Positions 25,029 through 35,775 of a stretch of DNA of 64,000 nt are shown here, one piece after another (position 1 is the stretch's first letter; every line of letters starts with the position of its first letter). Source of the DNA: Rhizobium sp. Lineage in GTDB: Bacteria > Pseudomonadota > Alphaproteobacteria > Rhizobiales > Rhizobiaceae. The stretch is from contig PEKW01000002.1 of the NCBI GenBank assembly GCA_002796995.1, positions 815,990 to 879,989 of the forward strand, read 5' to 3'. The notes below the pieces were generated by a model that did no database searches, was not told the origin of the DNA, and was given only the letters and a program-made list of their open reading frames with translations. Made by a program: the position numbers and the translations under genes.

Positions 25029-25059
25029 AACCTACAATCTCAACTTAGGTTGAGGTAAA
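25029..25059 (-). promoter_or_regulatory. SoxR/MerR-type promoter of the MFS gene
   Basis: On the minus strand a -35-like TTTACC (25054-25059) and a -10-like TAGGTT (25029-25034) are exactly 19 bases apart, the overlong spacing typical of MerR-family promoters. The spacer contains the dyad CTCAAC and GTTGAG with four bases between (25039-25054), close to the SoxR box CCTCAAG-N4-CTTGAGG. Confidence 0.6.
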
Positions 25060-25282
25060 GAGGCAAGTTGAAAAAATTGCAGAGGCACCTCGACGGACAA
25101 GAACAGCAAGGGCAGCACCCGTTCAATCCATCCGCGTCTATAGCATAGGACTGGCCGCCACAGGATGGGCATCCACGCCAGCCTCTTCCGTCCGCCTCCC
25201 GAAGGACGGCGGGAGAAAATTACTGGACTCAGTCAAGTAAATATCTAGACTGCCGTGGCACGCCACAGGAGGTCCGACACGC

Positions 25283-26047
25283 ATGACGTCTGCACGCCGC
25301 ATGGACGGAAAGATCTGCCTAGTCACGGGCGGCGGAACCGGCATCGGCAGGGCCGCGGCGCTGCAGATGGCGCGCGAAGGGGCCAAGGCCGTGGTGATTG
25401 CCGGCCGGCGCGAACAGGAGGGCGAGGCGGTGGCCGCCGCCTGCCGGGACCTGGGTTCGCAGGCGATCTTCCTGATGACCGACGTGACGCGGGAAGCGGA
25501 GGTCGAGGCGATGGTGTCCGGCACGCTGGACCGTTTCGGCCGGCTGGATGTGGCCTTCGACAATGCCGGCTTTCAGGAACGCCGTGGACCGATCGAAGGC
25601 CAGGACGACGCCACCTATGCCGCCGTCTTCGACACCAATGTGCGCGGCGTCTTTCATTGCCTTCGATATCAGATCCCCGCGATGCGGCAAGCCGGCGGCG
25701 GCGCGATCGTCATCAACGCCTCGGTCAGCGGCATCCGTAATCCCAATCCGGGCTTCGCCCTCTACAATGCCTCGAAGGCCGCCGTGATTGCGATGATGCG
25801 CACAGCCGCCATCGAGAACGCCGCCCAGGGCGTGCGCATCAACGCCGTGGCGCCGGGGAGGGTGGTCACCGACATGATGCTGGCGGCCGGCGTCGGCGAT
25901 GTGGCGACCGTAGCCGCCGGTCTGCCGCTGCGCCGCATGGGTGAGCCCGAGGAAGTGGCGGAAGCCGTCCTGTGGCTTGCCTCTGACGCGGCCTCCTATA
26001 TTGTCGGCCACGTGCTGGCGGCCGATGGCGGTTTTCTTGCCGCATGA
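25283..26047 (+). CDS. Short-chain dehydrogenase/reductase
   Basis: A 254-residue classical SDR. It has the cofactor loop TGGGTGIGRAAA (about residues 15-26), the conserved DNAG motif (DVAFDNAGF), a catalytic Ser in INASVSG and the catalytic Tyr-x3-Lys (YNASK). The C-terminal GGFLAA is typical. GRREQ after beta2 suggests NADP preference. Substrate unknown. The ATG is preceded by AGGAGG. It is divergent from the MFS gene with about 290 bases between, and has no operon partner. Confidence 0.88.
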   Translation: MTSARRMDGKICLVTGGGTGIGRAAALQMAREGAKAVVIAGRREQEGEAVAAACRDLGSQAIFLMTDVTREAEVEAMVSGTLDRFGRLDVAFDNAGFQERRGPIEGQDDATYAAVFDTNVRGVFHCLRYQIPAMRQAGGGAIVINASVSGIRNPNPGFALYNASKAAVIAMMRTAAIENAAQGVRINAVAPGRVVTDMMLAAGVGDVATVAAGLPLRRMGEPEEVAEAVLWLASDAASYIVGHVLAADGGFLAA

Positions 26048-26256
26048 GGCCTTCTTCCGTCGGCAGATCCAGCCTCGCGTCATTTACCCTTTGTTTACTC
26101 ACTTCATGAAACTTTTAGTTAACTTTCGGACTGAGGGCGCTGCGCCGCAAAATTCTCGCCCCAATTCTGCTTTAGTGAGGCCATCGTCTACCGGGCGGCG
26201 AATCTCGTCGTCGATTTTCGACCTTCCGCCAAAATAAGCCTGCCCCTGGAGGATTC

Positions 26257-27573
26257 ATGAACAAGCTGTTGATCGCGTTGACGTTCCTTGTTGCGATCGC
26301 TTCATCGTCAACCTCCGCGACAGCCGGAAGCGCCCAGCTTCTCCTCGATGCCCGCACCGGCGAAGTCTTGGCCTCGGAAAACCCCGACAGCCTCAATCAC
26401 CCGGCCTCGCTGACGAAAATGATGACGCTGTACATGACGTTCGACGCGATTCGTCGCGGCGAATTGTCCTGGGACAGCAAGGTGCCTTTCTCCAAATATG
26501 CAGCCTCCCGGCCGCCGACCAAGCTTCGCGTGAAGGCAGGCGATGCCATCACCGTGAAGGAAGCCGTGCTCGGCATGATCGTGCAGTCGGCCAATGATGC
26601 CGCGGCCGCCATGGCGGAAAGGCTCGGCGGCACCGAAAGCCAGTTCTCCGCGATTATGACGGCAAAGGCCCGTTCGCTCGGCATGTCGAAGACCACTTTC
26701 GTCAATGCCTCCGGCCTTCCCGACGACCGGCAGATCACCACGGCACGCGACATGTCGACTCTCGGCATCGCGCTGCTGCGCGACTTCCCGCAGGAATACA
26801 AGCTGTTCAACACCAAGAGCTTTGCCTTCCGCGGCCGCACGATCAACGGCCACAACAATCTGATGTACCGCTACAAGGGCATGGACGGCATCAAGACCGG
26901 CTATACCAACGCGTCCGGCTTCAATCTCGTCAGCGCCGTGAGAGACGGCGACCGCCGGGTGATCGGCGTGGTCATGGGCGGCCGCTCGGCGGCAAGCCGC
27001 GACAAGGTCATGGAAAAGCTGATCGCCGGCAACATCGCTAAGGCGTCGCGCGGATCGCAGCTCCTGGCCAGCAACTCGACCCGCGTCGGCATGGACCTGG
27101 CGCGCCTGGGCGACGATGTACCGGTTCCGGCACCCCGCCAGGATGCGGTAGCCGCCGTCATCGGCATGGCCAATGCCAGCCCGGTCGCCGCCTCCATGCT
27201 CGGCACCGCCTATGCCAATCCGGTGGAAATGGCTTCCGCCGAGGTTTCGAGCGACGTCCCAGCCTTGACGCCTGAGGCGGAAATCCCGCTCGCGGCGCCG
27301 AAGGCTGCGGCCCAGAAGGTTGGCGGATGGCAGATCCAGATCGCCGCCGCCGCCAGCGCCAAGGCCGCCATGGAGCTTCTCGCCGACGCCAAAGCCAAGA
27401 TCGGCGGCCCGCTGAACGATCGCGACACCTATACCGAAGCCGTGACCCGCGGCGGCGCGACCTTCTACCGCGCCCGCTTCACCGGCTTTGCCAGCAAGAC
27501 CGAGGCCCGCTCGGCCTGCGACAAGTTGGTCAAGAACCGCTATGATTGCGTGCTGATGCCTGCGAGGGGCTGA
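26257..27573 (+). CDS. D-alanyl-D-alanine carboxypeptidase (DacF/PBP5-6 type) with SPOR domain
   Basis: A 438-residue penicillin-binding protein. The signal peptide covers residues 1-23 (cleavage after ATA). The serine peptidase S11 triad motifs are intact: S51-L-T-K54, S111-A-N113 and K213-T-G215. A Pro/Ala-rich linker (about 270-345) leads to a C-terminal SPOR domain (about 348-438, GGWQIQIAAAASAKAAMELL), which binds denuded septal glycan. It trims the pentapeptide D-Ala in the periplasm, probably at the division site. ATG is preceded by GGAGG. The SPOR fusion is common in Rhizobiales. Confidence 0.92.
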   Translation: MNKLLIALTFLVAIASSSTSATAGSAQLLLDARTGEVLASENPDSLNHPASLTKMMTLYMTFDAIRRGELSWDSKVPFSKYAASRPPTKLRVKAGDAITVKEAVLGMIVQSANDAAAAMAERLGGTESQFSAIMTAKARSLGMSKTTFVNASGLPDDRQITTARDMSTLGIALLRDFPQEYKLFNTKSFAFRGRTINGHNNLMYRYKGMDGIKTGYTNASGFNLVSAVRDGDRRVIGVVMGGRSAASRDKVMEKLIAGNIAKASRGSQLLASNSTRVGMDLARLGDDVPVPAPRQDAVAAVIGMANASPVAASMLGTAYANPVEMASAEVSSDVPALTPEAEIPLAAPKAAAQKVGGWQIQIAAAASAKAAMELLADAKAKIGGPLNDRDTYTEAVTRGGATFYRARFTGFASKTEARSACDKLVKNRYDCVLMPARG

Positions 27574-27601
27574 TCGAGGCTCAGGCTGCTGACCTGCCTC
27601 G

Positions 27602-27855
27602 CTAATTCGCGTCTTCGCCGGCGAGGTCGCCGGCTAGCTTTCCAAGCTCTTCGACAAGCCTTGCCGGTATGTCCATTCGTTCGTGCAGAATGCTCATAAC
27701 CCCGATCTTGCCGCTCTCAAACTCCCTGAAGAACAGATAGTGCCGGCGATAGCGGCTGACATCGATGTAGCCGTCGATGCCTGACGGAAGAACGAACTCG
27801 GACGGAAGCGCCCAGGTGTCAACAATTCCGCGAGTCGCGGCAGGTGCGGCAGACA
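27602..27855 (-). pseudogene. Truncated RelE/ParE-type toxin remnant
   Basis: The minus-strand frame ending at 27602 reads GIDGYIDVSRYRRHYLFFRE, then SGKIGVMSILHERMDIPARL. This is the C-terminal half of a ParE/RelE toxin: the beta-strand pair with the RHYLFFRE and ILHERMDI signatures. The N-terminal half is missing. The open frame continues only into sequence antisense-free of toxin features and then into the 3' end of tldD. No antitoxin gene is next to it. It is best read as a decayed toxin between dac and tldD. Confidence 0.6.
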
Positions 27856-27873
27856 GATGCCCGCCGCGGGCCG

Positions 27874-29289
27874 TTACGCCCGCGTTCCGCCCACCGTCAC
27901 CTGGTCCATCCGCAGATGCGGCTGGCCGACGCCGACCGGGACCCATTGGCCGGCCTTGCCGCAATTGCCGATACCCTTGTCGAGCGCCATGTCGTTGCCG
28001 ACCATGGAAATACGCTTCATCGCTTCCGGCCCGTTGCCGATCAGCATGGCGCCCTTGACCGGCGCGCCGATCTTGCCGTTCTCGATCATGTAGGCCTCGG
28101 TGCAGCCAAAGACGAACTTGCCGGACGTGATGTCGACCTGGCCGCCGCCGAAGGAGACGGCATAGATGCCGTTCTTGACGGACGAGATGATTTCTTCCGG
28201 GCTCTTGTCGCCGCCGAGCATGTAGGTGTTGGTCATGCGCGGCATGGGCTGGTGCGAGTAGCCCTGGCGGCGTCCGTTGCCGGTCGCCTTCATGCCCATC
28301 AGCCGGGCATTCTGCCGGTCCTGCATGTAGCCGACCAGCCGGCCGTTCTCGATCAGCACGTTGTAGGCCGAGGGCGTGCCTTCGTCGTCGATGGTGATCG
28401 AGCCGCGCCGCGCGTCGATCGTGCCATCGTCGACGACGGTCACGCCGGGAGCGGCGACCATCTCGCCCATCAAGCCGGCGAAGGCCGAGGTCTTCTTGCG
28501 GTTGAAGTCGCCTTCGAGCCCGTGGCCGACCGCCTCGTGCAGCATGACGCCCGGCCAGCCATTGCCGAGCACCACGTCCATGGTGCCGGCCGGCGCGTCG
28601 ATCGCCTCGAGATTGATCAGCGCCTGGCGCAGCGCCTCGTCGGCGCCATGCTGCCAGCTCTCCTGCGTGAGGAAGTCGGAAAAGGCCATGCGCCCGCCCG
28701 TGCCATAGGAGCCACTTTCCTGCCGGTCGCCCTTGCCGGCGATGACGGAAATGTTGATCCGCGTCATCGGCCGGATGTCGCGCACGCGGTGGCCATCGGC
28801 GCGCAGGATCTCCACCACCTGCCAGCTCGCGGCGATCGAGGCGGTGACCTGGCGCACGGTGTCGCCCTTGCCGCGCAGATAGGCGTCGATCTCGGCAAGC
28901 AGCTTGACCTTCTCCTCGAAGGAGGGCGCGCCGATCGGATTGCCTTCGCCATAGAGCTTGGCATTGGTGCGCTGGGGTGCGCTGGCATAGGAGCCGGAAT
29001 AGCCATGGGTGACGGCGCCGACGGCATCGGCGGCGCGCGTCAGTGCGGAGAGCGAAAGCTCCCCCGCATGGGCGTAGCCGACGGCTTCGCCGGCGACGGC
29101 GCGCAGGCCGAAGCCCTGGTCGGTGTTGAAACTGCCCCCCTTCAGGCGGCCGTTGTCGAAGGTCAGTGATTCTGCCTGGGCATGTTCGACGAACAGCTCC
29201 CCGTCATCGGCGCCGGCGAGTGCTTTCGACACATGCTGACGCAGCGTCATTTCGTCGCAGTCGAAGAGGCCGAGAAGGTCGGTGGTCAT
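27874..29289 (-). CDS. tldD: TldD metalloprotease subunit
   Basis: A 471-residue TldD of the TldD/TldE (PmbA) protease, which degrades unfolded peptides and matures some modified peptides. The zinc motif HExxxH is intact in LHEAVGHGLEGD. Family markers are RAVAGEAVGYAHAGELS, DDEGTPSAYNVLIENGRLVGYMQDR and FGGGQVDITSGKFVF. The start ATG at 29289 has AAGGAG eight bases before; the frame reaches 29361 without further homology. The partner tldE is not in the window. It is upstream of the cox region, as in other Rhizobiaceae. Confidence 0.95.
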   Translation of the reverse strand: MTTDLLGLFDCDEMTLRQHVSKALAGADDGELFVEHAQAESLTFDNGRLKGGSFNTDQGFGLRAVAGEAVGYAHAGELSLSALTRAADAVGAVTHGYSGSYASAPQRTNAKLYGEGNPIGAPSFEEKVKLLAEIDAYLRGKGDTVRQVTASIAASWQVVEILRADGHRVRDIRPMTRINISVIAGKGDRQESGSYGTGGRMAFSDFLTQESWQHGADEALRQALINLEAIDAPAGTMDVVLGNGWPGVMLHEAVGHGLEGDFNRKKTSAFAGLMGEMVAAPGVTVVDDGTIDARRGSITIDDEGTPSAYNVLIENGRLVGYMQDRQNARLMGMKATGNGRRQGYSHQPMPRMTNTYMLGGDKSPEEIISSVKNGIYAVSFGGGQVDITSGKFVFGCTEAYMIENGKIGAPVKGAMLIGNGPEAMKRISMVGNDMALDKGIGNCGKAGQWVPVGVGQPHLRMDQVTVGGTRA

Positions 29290-29408
29290 GCATATCTCCT
29301 TGCAGTGCTCGCTCCGATGTAGGCGCATTGCGCCCTGCGAACAAGGTTCGACCGGAGCCATGGCCCCGGTCGCGCGTTACTTTATGATGATGAAGGCAGC
29401 GGATATTC

Positions 29409-29933
29409 TCAGGGAAGCTTGTCGTAGCCTTCGCCGAAGCCGGCAAGCTCGATCGGAATGCCGACCCGGTCCTGGTCGGCAGACTCGCGCAGCGCGAACA
29501 CGGCATTCTTGCCGGCCCGCAGGATCTTCATCAGTTCCTCGTCTATCTCGACCTCGACATAGCAGCCTTCGGAGAAGCAGCGGGTGAAATAGGCGCGGCC
29601 GATATTGTTGCCGTCGACGTAAAGCTCCATGCCGTCCTTCAGCAGGACGCCGAGCGGGGCGAGGATGCGCAGGATCTTCGCCTTGCGGTCCGCAGTCTTC
29701 AGCACCACCACCGAAAGGCCCACTTCGGGGCGGTCCTCGGCGATGACGTTCTGCATCAGCGCACATTGTTCTGTGGAGGCGCCGGCCGGCGTATCGCAGA
29801 TCACCGACCACGCGCCGTGATTGGAACGGATCGTTCCGGGCTGCTGTTGCTGGGCCTCGACCGGAGCGACGAGCGCGGCAACGGCGATGGCGCTTGCGAT
29901 CAGGCCGGACCGGTAAAGTCTAGGAAGACCCAT
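29409..29933 (-). CDS. Invasion-associated locus B (IalB) family protein
   Basis: A 174-residue exported protein. The signal peptide ends near residue 28 (ALVAPVEA). The IalB-type fold has the sequence GAWSVICDTPAGASTEQCALMQ, then RAYFTRCFSEGCYVEVEID with conserved cysteines that can pair in the periplasm. IalB proteins were named for Bartonella erythrocyte invasion, but related proteins are widespread in free-living Rhizobiales with unknown roles. ATG 29933 has AGAGG upstream. Divergent from the ctaC operon. Confidence 0.85.
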   Translation of the reverse strand: MGLPRLYRSGLIASAIAVAALVAPVEAQQQQPGTIRSNHGAWSVICDTPAGASTEQCALMQNVIAEDRPEVGLSVVVLKTADRKAKILRILAPLGVLLKDGMELYVDGNNIGRAYFTRCFSEGCYVEVEIDEELMKILRAGKNAVFALRESADQDRVGIPIELAGFGEGYDKLP

Positions 29934-30251
29934 GGGTACCTCTGGAAATCGAATCATCCCTGACATTCATGGCGTCCGGGCGGGCAAAATGAAAGCCCCG
30001 ACCCGTGTTTTCCAAGGGAGTGAGGCTTAATTGCGACCGCTGTTGCAGCCGCATCGGCCGCCGCGGGCGGTGCGGGCCGAATTGCCGGTGGATGGCTCGG
30101 GAGCGGAATTGATGAACGGCAAAAATGCAACGCTGGCATTTGGCCGGGCGTATTGCGAATGCGGCCAATCTGTGATTTTAAACGCTGATGATAGCATGAA
30201 TTTTGCGTATTGATTTGATGTGGATCAAACGCTTGTGGGAGAGACATCGTG
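29934..30251. other. Intergenic region between IalB and ctaC genes
   Basis: About 318 bases holding the promoters of both divergent genes. The segment 30180-30230 is AT-rich and contains the FNR/FixK box described separately. The remainder shows Ala-rich reading frames without a start or homology; I see no RNA gene. Confidence 0.5.
30215..30228. promoter_or_regulatory. FNR/FixK-type box in front of ctaC
   Basis: TTGATGTGGATCAA is a perfect match to the FNR/FixK consensus TTGAT-N4-ATCAA. Its centre lies only about 30 bases before the ctaC ATG, too close for a classical activator position at -41.5. It would overlap or follow the core promoter. This predicts repression of the aa3 oxidase at low oxygen. 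Confidence 0.7.
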
Positions 30252-31136
30252 ATGAAGAGAGCTTTTGCAGCATTGGCCGCCCTGGCCTGTCTGCTTTTCG
30301 CCTCCGGCAGCTTTGCAGACCAGCCGACCGAGTGGCAGATGGACTTGCAGCAGGCGGCGACGCCGATCATGGAGCAGATTCGCTGGTTTGAGAACTACAC
30401 CCTGTGGTTCATTGTTCCGATCACGGTCTTCGTCCTCCTCCTTATCATCGTGGTCGTCGTGCGCTTCCGCGCCTCCGCCAACCCGGTTCCCTCGAAGACC
30501 AGCCACAACACCGCGATCGAAATCGTCTGGACCGTCGGTCCGGTGCTGATCCTGCTGTTCTTCGCGATCCCGTCCTTCAATCTGCTTTCCGCCCAGCTCA
30601 CCCAGCCGGAAAATCCCGACCTGACGGTCAAGGCGACCGCCACCCAGTGGCAGTGGAACTACGAATACCAGGGCGGCACGGAACTGGCCTTCGACAGCTA
30701 CATGCTGAAGGACGAAGACCGCGCTGCCGCCGGCAAGGAAGACAAGAGCGTCTATCCGCGCCTGCTCGCCGTCGACAACGAGATGGTCATCCCGGTCGGC
30801 AAGACCGTGCGCATGCTCGTCACCGCCGCGCCGACCGACGTCATCCATGCCTTCGCCATGCCGGCCTTCGGCGTCAAGATCGATGCCGTCCCGGGTCGTC
30901 TGAACGAAACCTGGTTCCGCGCCGATCGCGAAGGCCTCTACTACGGCCAGTGTTCGGAACTCTGCGGCAAGGACCATGCCTTCATGCCGATCGCCATCCG
31001 CGTCGTGTCGGATGACAAGTATGCCGCCTGGATCCAGGCTGCTGCGTCGGATCTCGCCGGTGCCAACAAGGCGCTCATGGCTGCGGTGGACGGTGCGGAC
31101 AAATCCGTGCAGCTCGCCGACAACGTTTCGAATTAA
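30252..31136 (+). CDS. ctaC: Cytochrome c oxidase subunit II
   Basis: A 294-residue aa3-oxidase subunit II. The signal peptide covers about residues 1-22, and two transmembrane helices lie at about 45-70 and 88-110. The periplasmic CuA domain contains the ligand cluster CSELCGKDHAFM with an upstream His in DVIHAFAMPAFGVKIDA. It takes electrons from cytochrome c. ATG 30252 follows a GTG in the same frame. It is first in a plus-strand operon ctaC-ctaD-ctaB-coxF-ctaG-ctaE; an FNR/FixK box lies just upstream. Confidence 0.96.
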   Translation: MKRAFAALAALACLLFASGSFADQPTEWQMDLQQAATPIMEQIRWFENYTLWFIVPITVFVLLLIIVVVVRFRASANPVPSKTSHNTAIEIVWTVGPVLILLFFAIPSFNLLSAQLTQPENPDLTVKATATQWQWNYEYQGGTELAFDSYMLKDEDRAAAGKEDKSVYPRLLAVDNEMVIPVGKTVRMLVTAAPTDVIHAFAMPAFGVKIDAVPGRLNETWFRADREGLYYGQCSELCGKDHAFMPIAIRVVSDDKYAAWIQAAASDLAGANKALMAAVDGADKSVQLADNVSN

Positions 31137-32837
<1,701 letters not shown>

Positions 32838-32928
32838 GCGGGCAGTTTGGCCTCTCAACGCATAGCGGGTGCCGCGCCTTTCAGGGGCGCGGCACCCAAA
32901 AAGAACAGACAAGCATGGGACGGAGACA

Positions 32929-33885
32929 ATGACGGTAATTGATAGTCGCGACATCGCGGGGCTCGAGGGCGAAGTGCGCCTTTCCGAAGCCACTGCGCGC
33001 GATTTCTTCGCGCTTCTGAAGCCGCGCGTCATGTCGCTCGTCGTATTCACCGCCTTTGCCGGCCTGGTGCTGGCGCCGGGCGACATCAATCCCTTTCTCG
33101 GCTTCATCGCCATCCTGTGCATCGCCGTCGGTGCCGGCGCCTCCGGCGCGCTCAACATGTGGTACGACGCCGACATCGACGCCGTGATGACCCGAACCGC
33201 CTCGCGACCGATCCCGGCCGGCCGCATCGCTCCTACCGAAGCGCTCGCCTTCGGCCTGATCCTCTCGGTGTTCTCGGTCTCGATCCTCGGCCTCACCGTC
33301 AATTGGTTCTCGGCCGGCCTGCTCGCCTTCACCATCTTCTTCTATGCCGTCGTCTATACGATGTGGCTGAAGCGCTCGACGCCGCAGAACATCGTCATCG
33401 GCGGTGCTGCCGGCGCCTTCCCGCCCATGGTCGGCTGGGCTTGCGTCACCGGCGGCGTGTCGCTCGACAGCATCGTGCTGTTCATGATCATCTTCCTCTG
33501 GACGCCGGCCCATTTCTGGGCGCTGGCGCTGTTCAAGATGCGCGATTACGGCTCCGTCGGCGTGCCGATGCTGCCGAACGTGTCGGGCGAACGCGTCACC
33601 AAGCACCAGATCGCGCTCTACGCGGTGCTGACCGCTGTGACTGCCGTCATCCCGACCTTCACCGGTCTCACATCGATCTATTACGGCCTGTTTGCCGGGG
33701 CTCTCGGCCTCTATCTCGTCATCTGTTCCATCGCCGTCTGGCGCATGCCGGACGGCGACGAGAAGATGGTGCCGGCCAAGAAGCTGTTTGCCTATTCGAT
33801 CGTCTATCTGTTCGCGATCTTCTCGGCCCTGTTGGTCGATCATTACGTCGCGACCCTCGCGACGCTTTTCGGAGGTGCCGCCTGA
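32929..33885 (+). CDS. ctaB: Protoheme IX farnesyltransferase (heme O synthase)
   Basis: A 318-residue UbiA-family prenyltransferase with about nine membrane helices. It has the first Asp-rich motif [21 protein letters not shown] (about residues 80-100) and a second at [18 protein letters not shown]. It adds the farnesyl chain to heme b to make heme O, the precursor of heme a for CtaD. I chose ATG 32929 (MTVIDSRD), preceded by GGGACGGAGA; the longer frame from 32869 has no homology. Its stop overlaps the next start (TGATG). Confidence 0.95.
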   Translation: MTVIDSRDIAGLEGEVRLSEATARDFFALLKPRVMSLVVFTAFAGLVLAPGDINPFLGFIAILCIAVGAGASGALNMWYDADIDAVMTRTASRPIPAGRIAPTEALAFGLILSVFSVSILGLTVNWFSAGLLAFTIFFYAVVYTMWLKRSTPQNIVIGGAAGAFPPMVGWACVTGGVSLDSIVLFMIIFLWTPAHFWALALFKMRDYGSVGVPMLPNVSGERVTKHQIALYAVLTAVTAVIPTFTGLTSIYYGLFAGALGLYLVICSIAVWRMPDGDEKMVPAKKLFAYSIVYLFAIFSALLVDHYVATLATLFGGAA

Positions 33886-34022
33886 TGGAAACCATCAAGC
33901 TGAATGAAGCGCAGAAGAAGTCGCGCCGCGGACGCAATATCGCGCTCGGCGTCGTGCTCGCCGCGCTTGTCGCCATTTTCTACGTCGTGACGCTGATCAA
34001 GTTCGGCGCTGTCGGCAATTGA
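33885..34022 (+). CDS. coxF: CoxF-like small membrane protein of the oxidase operon
   Basis: A 45-residue protein: a basic N-terminus ([20 protein letters not shown]), one transmembrane helix ([18 protein letters not shown]) and a short tail. Size, topology and position between ctaB and ctaG match the CoxF/CtaF-type assembly peptide of alphaproteobacterial aa3 operons. Its ATG overlaps the ctaB stop by one base, and ctaG begins 16 bases later, so it is translationally coupled. Confidence 0.8.
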   Translation: METIKLNEAQKKSRRGRNIALGVVLAALVAIFYVVTLIKFGAVGN

Positions 34023-34038
34023 GAGCAGGGAGGCGCGC

Positions 34039-34647
34039 GTGGCGATGACAGGCAACGAAACGACGGCTAAACCGCGCGGCAACGCGAGGATCCTGCTGGC
34101 CTGCGTCGTTTTCGTCGGCTGCATGCTCGGCGTGTCCTTCGCGTCGGTTCCGCTTTATCGGCTGTTCTGCCAGGTGACCGGCTACAACGGCACGACGAAG
34201 CGCGTCGAACAGGTCTCCGACGTGGTGCTCGACAAGACCATCAAGGTGACCTTCGACGCCAACGTGTCCTCGGGGCTCAACTGGGAATTCAAGCCGGTCG
34301 ACCGGTCGATCACGCCGAAGATCGGCGAGACGGTGCAGATCAACTATACCGCGACCAACCGTTCGCCGGTTGCGACCACGGGTCAGGCGATCTTCAACGT
34401 GACGCCGATGGAGGCGGCGGCCTATTTCAACAAGGTCGAATGCTTCTGCTTCACCGAAACCGAGCTGAAGCCGGGCGAGAGCCTGGAAATGCCGGTGGTC
34501 TTCTTCATCGATCCGGCCATCGTCGAGGCCGCCGAGACGAAGGACATCGGAACGATTACGCTGTCCTACACCTTCTATCCGCATGAGGGGGAGAAGCCCG
34601 TGGCATCGCTGCCGCAGCAGGGTGACAAGGGACAGCCGAAACTGTGA
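34039..34647 (+). CDS. ctaG: Cytochrome c oxidase assembly protein CtaG (Cox11)
   Basis: A 202-residue Cox11 homologue that delivers copper to the CuB site of CtaD. One N-terminal membrane anchor (about residues 18-38) ends in [16 protein letters not shown]. The periplasmic beta-domain has the copper motif KVECFCFTE (C-x-C) near residue 135 and [10 protein letters not shown]. Starts are GTG 34039 (five bases after AGGGAGG) or ATG 34045; I prefer the GTG by spacing, and the protein is almost unaffected. Confidence 0.95.
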   Translation: MAMTGNETTAKPRGNARILLACVVFVGCMLGVSFASVPLYRLFCQVTGYNGTTKRVEQVSDVVLDKTIKVTFDANVSSGLNWEFKPVDRSITPKIGETVQINYTATNRSPVATTGQAIFNVTPMEAAAYFNKVECFCFTETELKPGESLEMPVVFFIDPAIVEAAETKDIGTITLSYTFYPHEGEKPVASLPQQGDKGQPKL

Positions 34648-34704
34648 GAGGAGGGGTCCGGTCCGCCGGGCTCTAAGGAAATTTGACATTCGGGGATTGC
34701 TGAC

Positions 34705-35583
34705 ATGGCCGAAGCGCATCAGAAGAATCACGACTACCACATCATCGATCCGAGCCCCTGGCCGCTTCTGGCCTCGATCGGCGCCTTCATCCTTACCTTC
34801 GGTGGCGTGTCCTACATGCGCTATCTGTCGGGCGGATCGTTCAAGATGTTCGGTCTCGAACTGGCCAATCCTTGGCTGTTCTACATCGGCCTGGCCATCG
34901 TCCTCTACACGATGATCGGCTGGTGGTCTGACACCATCAAGGAAGCCCACGAAGGCGCCCATACCCGCGTCGTGTCGCTGCACCTGCGCTATGGCATGAT
35001 CATGTTCATCGCTTCGGAAGTGATGTTCTTCGTCGCCTGGTTCTGGGCCTTCTTCGATGCCAGCCTGTTCGCCAACGAAGCGATCCAGGCGAGCCGCGTC
35101 GAGTTCACCGGCGGCCAGTGGCCGCCGCAGGGCATCGAGGTTCTCGATCCCTGGCACCTGCCGCTCTACAACACCATCATCCTGCTGCTGTCGGGCACGA
35201 CGCTCACCTGGGCCCACCACGCTATGCTGCACAATGACCGCAAGGGTTTGGTCAGCGGTCTGCTGCTCACGGTCGTGCTCGGCGTCCTGTTCTCCGCCGT
35301 TCAGGCCTACGAATATGCCCACGCGCCGTTCGGCTTCAAGGAAAGCATCTATGGTGCGACCTTCTTCATGGCTACGGGTTTCCACGGCTTCCACGTGCTC
35401 GTCGGCACGATCTTCCTGACCGTCTGCCTGCTGCGCGCGATGAAGGGCGATTTCACCCCGAAGCAGCATTTCGGCCTCGAAGCAGCTGCCTGGTACTGGC
35501 ACTTCGTCGACGTGGTCTGGCTCTTCCTGTTCTTCACCATCTATGTCTGGGGTGGCTGGGGCGCACCGCTCGCCCACGGCTGA
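34705..35583 (+). CDS. ctaE: Cytochrome c oxidase subunit III
   Basis: A 292-residue subunit III with seven membrane helices. Conserved stretches are NHDYHIIDPSPWPLLASIGAF, LRYGMIMFIASEVMFFVAWFWAFFDASLF, ATGFHGFHVLVGTIFL and the C-terminal AAAWYWHFVDVVWLFLFFTIYVWGGWG. It stabilises the catalytic subunits and supports proton uptake. Last gene of the cta operon, followed within 30 bases by a strong intrinsic terminator. Confidence 0.97.
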   Translation: MAEAHQKNHDYHIIDPSPWPLLASIGAFILTFGGVSYMRYLSGGSFKMFGLELANPWLFYIGLAIVLYTMIGWWSDTIKEAHEGAHTRVVSLHLRYGMIMFIASEVMFFVAWFWAFFDASLFANEAIQASRVEFTGGQWPPQGIEVLDPWHLPLYNTIILLLSGTTLTWAHHAMLHNDRKGLVSGLLLTVVLGVLFSAVQAYEYAHAPFGFKESIYGATFFMATGFHGFHVLVGTIFLTVCLLRAMKGDFTPKQHFGLEAAAWYWHFVDVVWLFLFFTIYVWGGWGAPLAHG

Positions 35584-35609
35584 TCCGGCCGAGACGGCAA
35601 GAAACACAA

Positions 35610-35636
35610 GCGGCACCTGCGGGTGCCGCTTTTTTT
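35610..35636 (+). terminator. Intrinsic terminator of the cta operon
   Basis: Perfect eight-base stem GCGGCACC/GGTGCCGC with a four-base loop followed by seven Ts, 26 bases after the ctaE stop. This is the best-formed terminator in the window. Confidence 0.9.
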
Positions 35637-35775
35637 GTGGCCGGCGCAGCCAGCCTCCGCGGCGAGGCAAAGGCAAGGCGCATTTGCGGTTTGTCTATCG
35701 GGGCGTATAAGCCAAGGTAGGAATACCGTGGCCGGCAGCGGCAAGGCCGGCCCGCGCGCAGCTGAAAGGAAGATC

